A stretch of 64,000 nucleotides of DNA. Source: Pseudarthrobacter sp. fls2-241-R2A-127. GTDB taxonomy: Bacteria > Actinomycetota > Actinomycetes > Actinomycetales > Micrococcaceae. A model generated the notes under the pieces. It had not been told where the DNA came from. It saw nothing but the letters and a program-made list of their open reading frames with translations, and did not search any database. A program made the position numbers and the translations under genes. Each line of letters begins with the position of its first letter. The stretch's first letter is position 1. The stretch is from the NCBI RefSeq assembly GCF_030209355.1, contig NZ_JARVSF010000045.1:33669-97668 (forward strand), written 5' to 3'. Shown in pieces: positions 42,143 to 50,294 of this stretch.

Positions 42143-42580
42143 ATGAACGACGATAAAGCACTCCAGGAACTTGCCAGCGGATTCCGTGAAGCCCTCCGCC
42201 ACAGCGTCTACCTGGTCCGGCGCCTCGACGCAGACGGTGAACTCAGCGCCGCCCAGCTCAGCACCCTCAAGATGCTGCTCAACGAGGGCCAGCGCGTCGG
42301 CGAGATTGCGCGGAACCTCGGCGTCCGCGTCCCCAGCGCCACCGAGCAGATCATCAAGCTCGAACGTGCCGGGCTGGCCCGCCGCGAGCCGGATCCCAAG
42401 GACTCCCGCGCCGTCAGGGTGATCCTGACCCCCGAGGGCCGGGACGCCGTCGACTCCGCCAACCGGCGCCGCAACCAGGTGATGGCGGGCATCCTGAGCA
42501 CCCTCAGCGACCAGGACCGCAAAGCCCTTGCGGACGCGCTGCCGGTGATCGACAAAATCAACGCTTCCCTCCAGAACTGA
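42143..42580 (+). CDS. MarR-family transcriptional regulator
   Basis: 145 residues. Winged helix RVGEIARNLGVRVPSATEQIIKLERAGLARREPDPKDSRAVRVILT, with the wing at DPKDSRAVR. The ATG at 42143 is chosen over one six codons upstream, which lies inside the operator. There is no room for a ribosome site between operator and ATG, so the mRNA is probably leaderless. It precedes an MFS exporter by 28 bp and should repress the pair until an inducer binds. Confidence 0.9.
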   Translation: MNDDKALQELASGFREALRHSVYLVRRLDADGELSAAQLSTLKMLLNEGQRVGEIARNLGVRVPSATEQIIKLERAGLARREPDPKDSRAVRVILTPEGRDAVDSANRRRNQVMAGILSTLSDQDRKALADALPVIDKINASLQN

Positions 42581-42608
42581 ACCAGTGACGAATTTAGGAG
42601 TACCCTCC

Positions 42609-43832
42609 ATGAACCGCCAAGCAGAAACCCTGCCGGCACCGGAAAACACCCTGCAGGCTGAAAAGGCCTCATTCCTCAAGCAGCCCAAGGCGGTGTGGGC
42701 CACCGCGCTCGCGGCAGTGTTCGCCTTTATGGGCATCGGACTGGTGGACCCGATCCTTCCCGCCATTGCCACCAACCTGCAGGCGAGCCCCAGCCAGGTT
42801 TCACTGCTGTTCACCAGCTACTTCCTGGTTACCGCCCTGGCTATGTTGATCACCGGGTACGTCTCTTCCCGGATCGGCGGGAAAAAGACCCTCCTGATCG
42901 GCCTGGCCGTCATCGTCGTCTTCTCCTCACTCTCCGGCCTGTCCGGAAGCGTCAGCGAGCTGGTGGGCTTCCGCGCAGGCTGGGGCTTGGGCAATGCCCT
43001 GTTCGTGGCCACGGCCCTGGCAGTCATCGTCGGTGTGGCCAGCGGCGGCGCCGGTACAGCGATCATCCTCTACGAAGCCGCCCTGGGCCTGGGCATCTCG
43101 CTTGGCCCGCTCCTGGGCGCCCTCCTTGGCGGCTGGCAGTGGCGCGCACCGTTCTTTGGCACCGCGGTCCTCATGGCGGCCGCCTTTATCGCCCTGATCG
43201 CCCTGCTGCCCACAACGCCGTTGCCCGAGCGCAAGGTACGCCTGCGCGACCCCCTGCTGGCACTGGGCCACAAGGGACTGCGGACGACGGCGGCGAGCGG
43301 CCTGTTCTACAACTACGGCTTCTTCACCATCCTGGCTTTCACCCCGTTCATCCTGGGCATGAACGCTTACGGAATCGGCGGTGTCTTCTTCGGCTGGGGC
43401 GTGGCAGTGGCTGTCTTCTCCGTCTTCGTGGCACCGCCCCTGCAGGCCCGCTTCGGTGCCGTCAAGGTACTGACCGGAACGCTGTTCCTGCTCATGCTGG
43501 ACCTGGCCGGGCTGGGCCTGGCGGCGGGCCACTCGGTGCCGGCCGTCGTCGTCCTGGTGATCGTTGCCGGTGCCCTGCTGGGCGTCAACAACACCATCTA
43601 CACCGAACTGGCCATGGGGGTCTCCGATTCGCCCCGCCCGGTGGCGTCCTCCGGCTACAACTTCGTCCGCTGGATGGGTGGCGCGCTGGCCCCGTTCGCG
43701 GCAGCACAGCTTGGTGAGCACTTTGGCCCGCAGGTTCCGTTCTTTGCAGGCGCGGCAGCCATGCTGGTCGCCATCCTGATCGCCCTCGGCGGCCGTTCCT
43801 ACCTCTCCTCGCACGAACCGCACGTCGTGTAG
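42609..43832 (+). CDS. MFS transporter, DHA1-like (drug/metabolite efflux)
   Basis: 407 residues, 12 helices expected. FMGIGLVDPILPAIATNLQASPSQVSLLFTSYFLVTALAMLITGYVSSRIGGKKTLL holds helices 1-2 and the A motif. The middle loop has few charges. TTAGGAG lies 8 nt before the ATG at 42609. It is cotranscribed with the MarR repressor, which points to efflux of a toxic compound. Confidence 0.9.
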   Translation: MNRQAETLPAPENTLQAEKASFLKQPKAVWATALAAVFAFMGIGLVDPILPAIATNLQASPSQVSLLFTSYFLVTALAMLITGYVSSRIGGKKTLLIGLAVIVVFSSLSGLSGSVSELVGFRAGWGLGNALFVATALAVIVGVASGGAGTAIILYEAALGLGISLGPLLGALLGGWQWRAPFFGTAVLMAAAFIALIALLPTTPLPERKVRLRDPLLALGHKGLRTTAASGLFYNYGFFTILAFTPFILGMNAYGIGGVFFGWGVAVAVFSVFVAPPLQARFGAVKVLTGTLFLLMLDLAGLGLAAGHSVPAVVVLVIVAGALLGVNNTIYTELAMGVSDSPRPVASSGYNFVRWMGGALAPFAAAQLGEHFGPQVPFFAGAAAMLVAILIALGGRSYLSSHEPHVV

Positions 43833-43846
43833 GCGGCGGCTCAACA

Positions 43847-43885
43847 AACAAACCCTCCATCACTTCAGGTGATGGAGGGTTTGTT
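43847..43885. terminator. Bidirectional terminator between two MFS genes
   Basis: AACAAACCCTCCATCAC and GTGATGGAGGGTTTGTT are perfect 17-bp arms with a TTCAG loop. T-rich on the + strand exit (GTTTTCC) and A-rich at the other side, so it can end transcripts from both convergent genes. Confidence 0.85.
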
Positions 43886-43945
43886 GTTTTCCGGCGAAAG
43901 CTGATGGCGCGTCGCGGGAGAGACGGCGGGAGGTGGTGGGGCGTC

Positions 43946-45385
43946 CTAGGCCTTGGCGGATCCCTTGGGGACGAACAGCGTTTCGGCCTGCTCCAGGGAC
44001 ATCCCGTTGGTCTCCGGCACCTTGAACATCACGAAGAAGAAGGACGCCGCGGCGAACAGCGCGTACATGGCGTACGTCAGGGGCAACGAACCGGCAGCCA
44101 TCACCGGGAAGCTGAGGGTGATGGCAAAGTTCGCCACCCACTGCGCGGCAGCGGCCAGGCCCAAGGCCCGGGCACGGATCTTGGACGGGAAGATTTCACC
44201 CAGGAGCACCCACACCAGCGGCCCCCAGGACGCGCCGAAACTGATGACGAACACGTTTGCCGCCACCAGCGCCACCGGACCCCAGGCGCCCGGCAGGGTG
44301 ATGTTCTCGCCGCTGCCCGTCGCCGAGGAGAATGCCAGCGCCATGGCACCGAGGGACACAGCCATGCCCACGGAGCCGGTGAGGAGGATCGGGCGGCGCC
44401 CCACGCGGTCCACCAGGGCGATGGCCACCAGCGTGACCAGGATGTTGGTGACGGCCGTTGCCACGGAAATGGCCAGGGAGTCCTGTTCCTGGAAACCGAC
44501 GGCCTTCCACAGCGTGGTGGAGTAGTAGAAGATCACGTTGATGCCCACGAACTGCTGCAGCACGGAGAGGATGATGCCCACCCACACCACCGCTTGCAGG
44601 CCAAAGGTCTTGCCGCGGAGGGAGCCCTTCTGCCCGGCCAGCTTGTCTTCCTCGATGGCTTCCCGGATGTCGCGGATGTGCCGGTCGGTGTCCTCGGCGG
44701 GCGCAATCGAGTCGAACACCTTCCGGGCCTGCTCTTCCTTGCCTTGGAACACCAGGAAGCGCGGGGATTCAGGCAGCGTGAAGGCTACCCAGCCGTAGAC
44801 GATGGCCGGGACGGCGGCGGCGAGGAACATCCACCGCCAGGCTTCGATGCCGAGCCAGAACTGCTGGTCTGCCCCGCCGGCGGTGGTTGCCAGCAGCGCG
44901 TCGGAGAGCAGGGCGGCAAAGATGCCCGTGGTGATGGCCAGCTGCTGCAGCGAGGCCAGGCGGCCGCGGACCTTGCGCGGCGATATCTCGGAGATGTACG
45001 CGGGGGCGATCACGGAGGCCAGGCCGATGCCCAGTCCGCCCACGAGGCGCCAGAAGATCAGGTCCCAGACACCAAAGCAGAAACCCGTCCCCACGGCGCT
45101 GACCAGGAAGAGCAGGGCGCCGAGCTTCATGGCGGGAATGCGGCCGTACCGGTCGGCCACCTTGCCGGCCAGGAAGGCGCCGGCGGCGCAGCCCAGCAGG
45201 GCGATGGCCACTGCGAAGCCGGTCACGGCCTCGGACAAGGCGAATTCTTCCTTCATGGCGTCTACGGCGCCATTGACCACGGACGAGTCGAAGCCGAAGA
45301 GGAATCCACCCACCGCCCCCGCGAGCGCCAGCCAGATCACCCGCCGCGGAATCCGGGTGGTTGTCTGCTCCTGTGCAGTGGGCAT
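43946..45385 (-). CDS. Sugar porter family MFS transporter
   Basis: 479 residues, 12 helices. VGGFLFGFDSSVVNGAV opens the first helix, and the sugar-porter signatures are present: DRYGRIPAMKLG, GLGIGLASVIAPAYISEISPRKVRGRLASLQQL (PESPR/RxxxR region), PESPRFLV, QQFVGINVIFYYST and DRVGRRPILLTGS. Substrate likely a hexose, pentose or polyol taken up by proton symport. The ATG at 45385 follows GGGAG; the longer frame upstream is non-coding. Confidence 0.92.
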   Translation of the reverse strand: MPTAQEQTTTRIPRRVIWLALAGAVGGFLFGFDSSVVNGAVDAMKEEFALSEAVTGFAVAIALLGCAAGAFLAGKVADRYGRIPAMKLGALLFLVSAVGTGFCFGVWDLIFWRLVGGLGIGLASVIAPAYISEISPRKVRGRLASLQQLAITTGIFAALLSDALLATTAGGADQQFWLGIEAWRWMFLAAAVPAIVYGWVAFTLPESPRFLVFQGKEEQARKVFDSIAPAEDTDRHIRDIREAIEEDKLAGQKGSLRGKTFGLQAVVWVGIILSVLQQFVGINVIFYYSTTLWKAVGFQEQDSLAISVATAVTNILVTLVAIALVDRVGRRPILLTGSVGMAVSLGAMALAFSSATGSGENITLPGAWGPVALVAANVFVISFGASWGPLVWVLLGEIFPSKIRARALGLAAAAQWVANFAITLSFPVMAAGSLPLTYAMYALFAAASFFFVMFKVPETNGMSLEQAETLFVPKGSAKA

Positions 45386-45529
45386 GGTTCTCCCTGGTGT
45401 TGGAGGTTTATGGATGCGGTGCGGACGTCGTCGGCTGCGGTACCGGCCGAAAGGGCCGGCGCACACGCGCTAAACAGTGTGGCACGTCACCGCCGCAGGT
45501 TCCACTTGGCGCCCGCAGCCGGAAAGCAC

Positions 45530-45563
45530 AACGACGACGGCGGGCAGTGCCGCCGTCGTCGTT
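45530..45563 (-). terminator. Hairpin after the DHA2 transporter gene
   Basis: AACGACGACGGCGG and CCGCCGTCGTCGTT: perfect 14-bp arms around GCAGTG, 21 bp beyond the stop of the minus-strand transporter. Confidence 0.7.
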
Positions 45564-45583
45564 TGTTCCCTGCGCTTCCGGGG

Positions 45584-47248
45584 TTAGTGGGCCGGGATCT
45601 GGATGTCGTCCTTATCCTGCGGCGAGGCCTTCTGGTCCGTCAGCTTCTTCCGCGGCAGCGCGAAGCTGATGAGGAACGCCAGGCCCGTCAGGGCTGCGGC
45701 GGTCAGCATCACGGTGTCGATCGAGGTGGCGAAGCCTTCGGTGATGGGCCGGGTCAGGGTGGAGTTGGCGGTGTGCAGCCAGCTGGTGTCGTTCAGCGAA
45801 TCGTTGGAGGCGCCATTCTTGAAGAAGTCGTACAGCTTGGCGTTGGCAGGATCGGACGCTACGGCAGGGTCCTTCAGGACGGCGAGGTAGGCAGGATCCG
45901 TGGTGGCACTCTTCATGCCGTCGGCGATCCGGCTGGCGGCCAGGCTGAAGAGCATGGAGATGAAGACGGCGGTCCCCACGGCGCCGCCCATGGAGCGGAA
46001 GAAGGCCGCGGAGGAGGTGCCCACGCCCATGTCGCGCGGCGGGACGGAGGTCTGCATGGCAAGGGTGAGCGGCTGCATGCAGAAGCCCAGGCCGATGCCG
46101 AAGAACACGGCGATGAGGCCGGGAACCCACAGCCCGGTGTCCACTCCCAGGGAGAAGCCCATCACCAGGGCGGCGGCGGTCAGGATGCCGGTGCCCATGA
46201 TGGGGAAGATGCGGAACGTCCCGGACGCCGAGATGGTGCGGCCGGCGGTGATGGAACCGAACAGGATGCCCACCGTGAAGGTGATCATCATCAGGCCCGC
46301 CTGCGTGGGGGTGAGGCCCTTCACCAGCTGGAGGTACATGGGGAGCATGGCGATGGCGCCGAACATGCCGATGCCGATGATGAAGTTCAGCAGCGAGGAC
46401 AGCCCGAACGTGACGTTGTGGAAGAGCCGCAGGGGGATGAGGGCGTAGTCGCCGGCCCGTTTTTCGGCCAGCAGGAACCAGGCAATGCCCACTACGCCCA
46501 GGCCGTAGCAGAGGAAGGAGTTGACCGAGGTCCAGCCCCAGGAGCGGCCCTGCTCGGCCACCAGCAGGAGCGGAACGATGGCCACCGTGATGGCCGCGGC
46601 GCCCCAGTAGTCGATCTTTTGCTTCAGGTGCTTCGAGGGCAGGTGCAGGAACAGGAACACCACTGTCAGGGCGGCGAGGCCGATGGGGATGTTGATGAAG
46701 AAGACCCAGCGCCAGCCGTCAAAGCCCAGGATGTTGGCCGAACCGGCGAAGGCACCGCCCACCACGGGACCCAGCACTGAGGAAATGCCGAAGACTGACA
46801 TGAAGTAGCCCTGGAATTTGGCGCGGTCCTTCAGGGAGACGATGTCGCCGATGATGGTCAGCGCCAGCGCCAGCAGGCCGCCGGCGCCGAGGCCCTGGAT
46901 ACCGCGGGCGATGGCCAGTTCGGTCATCGAGTGCACCGAGCCCGCGTAGAGCGAACCCACCAGGAAGATGGCGATTGCCGTCAGGTACAGCGGACGGCGG
47001 CCAAAGATGTCGCTCAGCTTGCCGTACAACGGGGTGCTGACGGTGGAGGTGATCAGGTACGCGGTGGTGGCCCACGCCTGCAGCGAGAGCCCGTCGAGAT
47101 CGTTGGCGATGGTGTAGATGGACGTTGAAACGATGGTCTGGTCAAGGGATGCGAGGAACATGCCCAGCATCAGACCGACCATTACCGTGACGATCTGGCG
47201 TTGCGTCAGGGTTTCTCCGGCGCGGGGCGCGGCAGAGGCTTTAGACAT
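45584..47248 (-). CDS. MFS transporter, DHA2 family (14 helices, EmrB/QacA type)
   Basis: 554 residues. MFLASLDQTIVSTSIYTIANDL contains the D-x-TIVN-like motif of DHA2 drug exporters in helix 1; GKLSDIFGRRPLYL is the A motif, and RGIQGLGAGGLLALALTIIGDIVSLKDRAK the C-type motif. A large extracytoplasmic loop (about 450-500) precedes the last helix. Probable drug/proton antiporter. The ATG at 47248 follows GGAG. A strong inverted repeat lies upstream, but no regulator gene is adjacent. Confidence 0.92.
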   Translation of the reverse strand: MSKASAAPRAGETLTQRQIVTVMVGLMLGMFLASLDQTIVSTSIYTIANDLDGLSLQAWATTAYLITSTVSTPLYGKLSDIFGRRPLYLTAIAIFLVGSLYAGSVHSMTELAIARGIQGLGAGGLLALALTIIGDIVSLKDRAKFQGYFMSVFGISSVLGPVVGGAFAGSANILGFDGWRWVFFINIPIGLAALTVVFLFLHLPSKHLKQKIDYWGAAAITVAIVPLLLVAEQGRSWGWTSVNSFLCYGLGVVGIAWFLLAEKRAGDYALIPLRLFHNVTFGLSSLLNFIIGIGMFGAIAMLPMYLQLVKGLTPTQAGLMMITFTVGILFGSITAGRTISASGTFRIFPIMGTGILTAAALVMGFSLGVDTGLWVPGLIAVFFGIGLGFCMQPLTLAMQTSVPPRDMGVGTSSAAFFRSMGGAVGTAVFISMLFSLAASRIADGMKSATTDPAYLAVLKDPAVASDPANAKLYDFFKNGASNDSLNDTSWLHTANSTLTRPITEGFATSIDTVMLTAAALTGLAFLISFALPRKKLTDQKASPQDKDDIQIPAH

Positions 47249-47283
47249 GAAGGCTCCAGGGGAGAGAAAAGGATATAAGCAGC

Positions 47284-47306
47284 GATAGTTGCTTTCAGTA
47301 ACTATC
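47284..47306 (-). promoter_or_regulatory. Operator-like repeat before the DHA2 gene
   Basis: GATAGTT (47284-47290) and AACTATC (47300-47306) are perfect 7-bp arms; the next inner positions also pair partly (GC with GT around TTTCA). The site is 36 bp upstream of the start codon, in a locally A/T-rich stretch, and resembles MarR operators. Confidence 0.55.
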
Positions 47307-47375
47307 TTACTCGCACTTTTTATTCCCCGCCCTGCCAACTTTTTGCGGTGCCCGTGGCCGGGACGCGATCCTCGC

Positions 47376-47870
47376 CTACGCCTCCACGAGAATGCCGTCG
47401 GTGTCGCACCAGATGGCGGCCCCCGGGCGGATGGTGACGCCGTCGATCACCACATCCACGTCAACCTCCCCGGCGCCCTCCTTCAGGCTCTTCTTCGGGT
47501 TGCTGCCGAGTGCCTTGACCCCAAGGTCCAGCCGGGCAAGGGCCTCCCGGTCCCTGATGGCGCCATTGATCACGACGCCGGCCCAGCCGTTCGCCACGGC
47601 GCTTTCGGCGATTATGTCCCCCATTAGGGCCGTGCCCAGCGATCCGCCGCCGTCCACTACCAGGACGGCGCCGTTCCCTGGGGACGCGAGCGTCGATTTC
47701 ACCAGGGCGTTGTCCTGGAAGCACCGGATGGTCCGGGCCGGTCCGTTGAAATGCGAGCGGCCGCCCAGGGATTGGAACTGCAGGGAGATCGATGCCAGTT
47801 CGGAGCCCCGCTCGTCATAGAGGTCTGCGGTTTTCACGGCTGCGTTTTGTGCGGGGGTGGATGCGCTCAT
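47376..47870 (-). CDS. rraA: RraA-like protein (HMG aldolase / RNase E regulator family)
   Basis: 164 residues. The fold signature GGSLGTALMGDIIAESAVANGWAGVVINGAIRDREAL, with the R and D of the divalent-metal aldolase site (R-D in AIRD), matches the RraA/4-hydroxy-4-methyl-2-oxoglutarate aldolase family. Arg/Asp conservation suits aldolase activity; RNase E inhibition is the E. coli role and need not apply. AGGAG precedes the ATG at 47870. Confidence 0.9.
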   Translation of the reverse strand: MSASTPAQNAAVKTADLYDERGSELASISLQFQSLGGRSHFNGPARTIRCFQDNALVKSTLASPGNGAVLVVDGGGSLGTALMGDIIAESAVANGWAGVVINGAIRDREALARLDLGVKALGSNPKKSLKEGAGEVDVDVVIDGVTIRPGAAIWCDTDGILVEA

Positions 47871-47986
47871 CTGCTGCTCCTGGGTCTTCGGCGACGGGGC
47901 GGCCGGGGCGGTGCCCGGCGGCCAGGTACGGCCCACGATAGTCTGATTCCCACCGCCAACCGGCCGCACCAGGGGGAGCCAAGCCA

Positions 47987-49261
47987 ATGAGTCTGTCCAA
48001 GAAGCCGTCGCCGCTGGACGGCACGGCTGCCGCGGCGGCGCTTGCCGAGCCGGTGCAGAAGGTCACCGCGCGGTGGGTGACCGGCCTGGTGCTGGTGAAT
48101 GTGGGCATCAATGCCGCCTTCTTCGGCCCCATCAACGTATTTATCGGCCAACAGGCCATCAGCATCGACGCGCCCGGCAAGGAAGCCATCCTTTCCCTGG
48201 TCACGGCCTGCGGTGCCGCCGTGTCCCTGGTGGCCAACCCGCTTTTCGGCGCTCTCTCTGACCGGACCACCTCGCGCCTGGGCCGCCGCTCTCCGTGGGT
48301 GCTGGCAGGGGCTGTACTGGCCACTGCGGCACTGCTGGCGATGTCATTTTCCAGTGCCGTGGCGCTCATGGTGCTCTTCTGGTGCCTGGTGCAGCTGGGC
48401 GCGAATGCCGCCTACGCCGCCATCACCGCCGCCGTCCCGGACCGGGTGCCTGTGGCCCAGCGCGGCGGAGTGGGCGGGCTCGCGGCGATGGGCCAGACCC
48501 TGGGTATCCTCACCGGCGCCGTTTTCGGTGCGGTGGTAACCGGCAACTTCATGGTGGGCTACTGGTTGTGCGCCGCCGCCCTGCTGCTGTCAGTCCTGCC
48601 GTACCTCTTCCACCGGAATGATCCCGCCCTGCCAAAGTCGGAACTGGAGGCTTTCCGCCCCCGCGCTTTCATCAACGGCTTCTGGATCAGCCCGCTGCGG
48701 TATCCGGACTTCGCCTGGGCCTGGCTGACACGGTTCCTGGTGAACGTGGGCAACCAGCTCACCATCGTGTACCTGCTGTTCTTCCTGCGGGATGTGATTG
48801 GCTACCCGGATCCGGCTGCCGGAGTCCTGGTCCTGACGGGCATCTACGCGGTGATGGTGATGATTACCGCCGTGCTGGCCGGTCCCTGGAGTGACAGGGT
48901 GGGCCGGCGGAAGCCGTTCGTCATCGGCTCCTCCGCCACGATCGCCATGGCGGGGGCCATCATGGCGTTCTTCCCCGTGTGGCCCGGCGCCCTTGCCGGG
49001 GCAGCGGTGCTGGGCATCGGCTTCGGCGCGTACCTCGCGGTGGACTTCGCGCTGCTGACCCAGGTCCTCCCGTTCGCCGTCAGCAGGGGCAAGGACATGG
49101 GCGTCATCAATGTGGCCAACTCCCTGCCGCAGGTGGTTGCCCCGGCCCTGGCGCTGGTGGCCGTAACGTTTGCGGGCGGCTACCGGACACTGTTCCTCGC
49201 TGCCGCCGTCATCGGTCTTTTGGGTGCTTTTTTCGTGGTCAAGATCAAGGGTGTGGACTGA
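47987..49261 (+). CDS. MFS transporter (SLC45/GPH-like)
   Basis: 424 residues, 12 helices. LVANPLFGALSDRTTSRLGRRSPWVLAGA (loop 2-3: D-R-T-x-S-R-x-G-R-R-x-P) is characteristic of the glycoside/sucrose-type transporters in MFS_1, and AGPWSDRVGRRKPFVIG repeats it in the second half. Likely a sugar or glycoside symporter. Divergent from rraA with a 116-bp spacer containing GGGGGAG before the ATG. Confidence 0.88.
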   Translation: MSLSKKPSPLDGTAAAAALAEPVQKVTARWVTGLVLVNVGINAAFFGPINVFIGQQAISIDAPGKEAILSLVTACGAAVSLVANPLFGALSDRTTSRLGRRSPWVLAGAVLATAALLAMSFSSAVALMVLFWCLVQLGANAAYAAITAAVPDRVPVAQRGGVGGLAAMGQTLGILTGAVFGAVVTGNFMVGYWLCAAALLLSVLPYLFHRNDPALPKSELEAFRPRAFINGFWISPLRYPDFAWAWLTRFLVNVGNQLTIVYLLFFLRDVIGYPDPAAGVLVLTGIYAVMVMITAVLAGPWSDRVGRRKPFVIGSSATIAMAGAIMAFFPVWPGALAGAAVLGIGFGAYLAVDFALLTQVLPFAVSRGKDMGVINVANSLPQVVAPALALVAVTFAGGYRTLFLAAAVIGLLGAFFVVKIKGVD

Positions 49262-49392
49262 CCCGCAGGAGGCGGAAAGTAAGCCCGCTGACCAACCTGC
49301 TCCGCGCGGTTGCCGTATAGTTGAACCGGGCTGCAGGGTGGTACGGAAGTGGGGGCACTCCTGGCCGCAGTCCCCTAAAACACAACCCCGGA

Positions 49393-50007
49393 ATGCTGAT
49401 GCCCGAGACTTTTTCAGACCATCCGCCCATGGCCGCCCGGCCTTCCGCTCCCCGCCAGCGCCTCCGCTACGCGCGGATCCTCGACACCGCCGCAGGGTTT
49501 GCCCGCAAGGGGCTTGACGCCGTGGAGCTGTCCGAAGTCGCAGAAAAAGCCGACGTGCCGCTGGGTACGCTCTACCGGTATTTCCCGTCTCCCACCCACC
49601 TGATGCTCGCGCTCTTCCGGCAGCAGCTGGACGAGCTGCAGGCCGGCGCCCGCGGATCGTCTCCGCGTTTCCGTGGCCGCGCCCTCTCCGGCCTCGTGAT
49701 GGAGATTTTCCACATGCGCGTCATGCAGCCCGCAGTGGAACAGTGCCTGAGCCGGGGTGTCTACCTGCCGGAGCGTGATACCACCGAGCTCCTGCGCGAG
49801 ATCGATGCCCTCAGTGAGAAGCTCGTAGCCGGCGCCTGCGGCGATGCGGTGGGCGCGCGGGTCCTCCTCCTGACCGTCACTGGTCTGGTCCAGTCCGTGC
49901 GGAATCGCCGCCTTTCCCTCTTCGAGGCCGAGGAAGACCTCAAAAAGGCGTGCGGGCGGTTGTCTCCGGGAGCCGAATCCGGATTCACAGTGACCAAAAC
50001 CGCGTAA
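49393..50007 (+). CDS. TetR-family transcriptional regulator
   Basis: 204 residues. RQRLRYARILDTAAGFARKGLDAVELSEVAEKADVPLGTLYRYFPSPTHLMLALF is a TetR DNA-binding domain close to that of KstR-like regulators. The start is uncertain among three ATGs (49393, 49399, 49429). The target is not evident: upstream lies the MFS gene on the same strand 131 bp away. The stop overlaps a DasR-type palindrome. Confidence 0.85.
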   Translation: MLMPETFSDHPPMAARPSAPRQRLRYARILDTAAGFARKGLDAVELSEVAEKADVPLGTLYRYFPSPTHLMLALFRQQLDELQAGARGSSPRFRGRALSGLVMEIFHMRVMQPAVEQCLSRGVYLPERDTTELLREIDALSEKLVAGACGDAVGARVLLLTVTGLVQSVRNRRLSLFEAEEDLKKACGRLSPGAESGFTVTKTA

Positions 50008-50022
50008 CTGGTCTAGACCAAT
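50007..50022 (+). promoter_or_regulatory. DasR/NagR-type (dre) operator upstream of malic enzyme
   Basis: ACTGGTCTAGACCAAT contains the perfect 12-bp palindrome TGGTCTAGACCA, the published core of dre sites bound by the GntR/HutC regulator DasR of Streptomyces and by NagR relatives. It starts at the last base of the TetR stop and is 273 bp from the malic enzyme start. Binding by a DasR orthologue encoded elsewhere is inference. Confidence 0.6.
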
Positions 50023-50294
50023 AGGCATTTAAATACGCCATAATGCCGTGATCTGAGTCACTAAAGTGGCTGGTTAAACCTTTTGGCAGCGGACTAGGCG
50101 TTCTCCAACGTCCCGCGGGGACTTTGGGTGCTGCCTAACATGGGGTCACCGGAGCGGCAGGGCGGAAACACCCCCGGCGTTCCCCCTGGACCCGCCACCC
50201 TTGGGTTTCCTGTCGCACTACTTTCCCCGCTGGGCCCGGCCGGGCTCCAGCTCCATGTGCCGTGCGCCCACGGCGAGCACCAGGAGACAACGAC

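Noticed and set aside
43904..46780. 958-codon open frame on the + strand opposite two MFS genes
   Set aside because: It is antisense to two well-supported transporters; its product is rich in Gly, Gln, His and Arg, the usual shadow of high-GC coding sequence.
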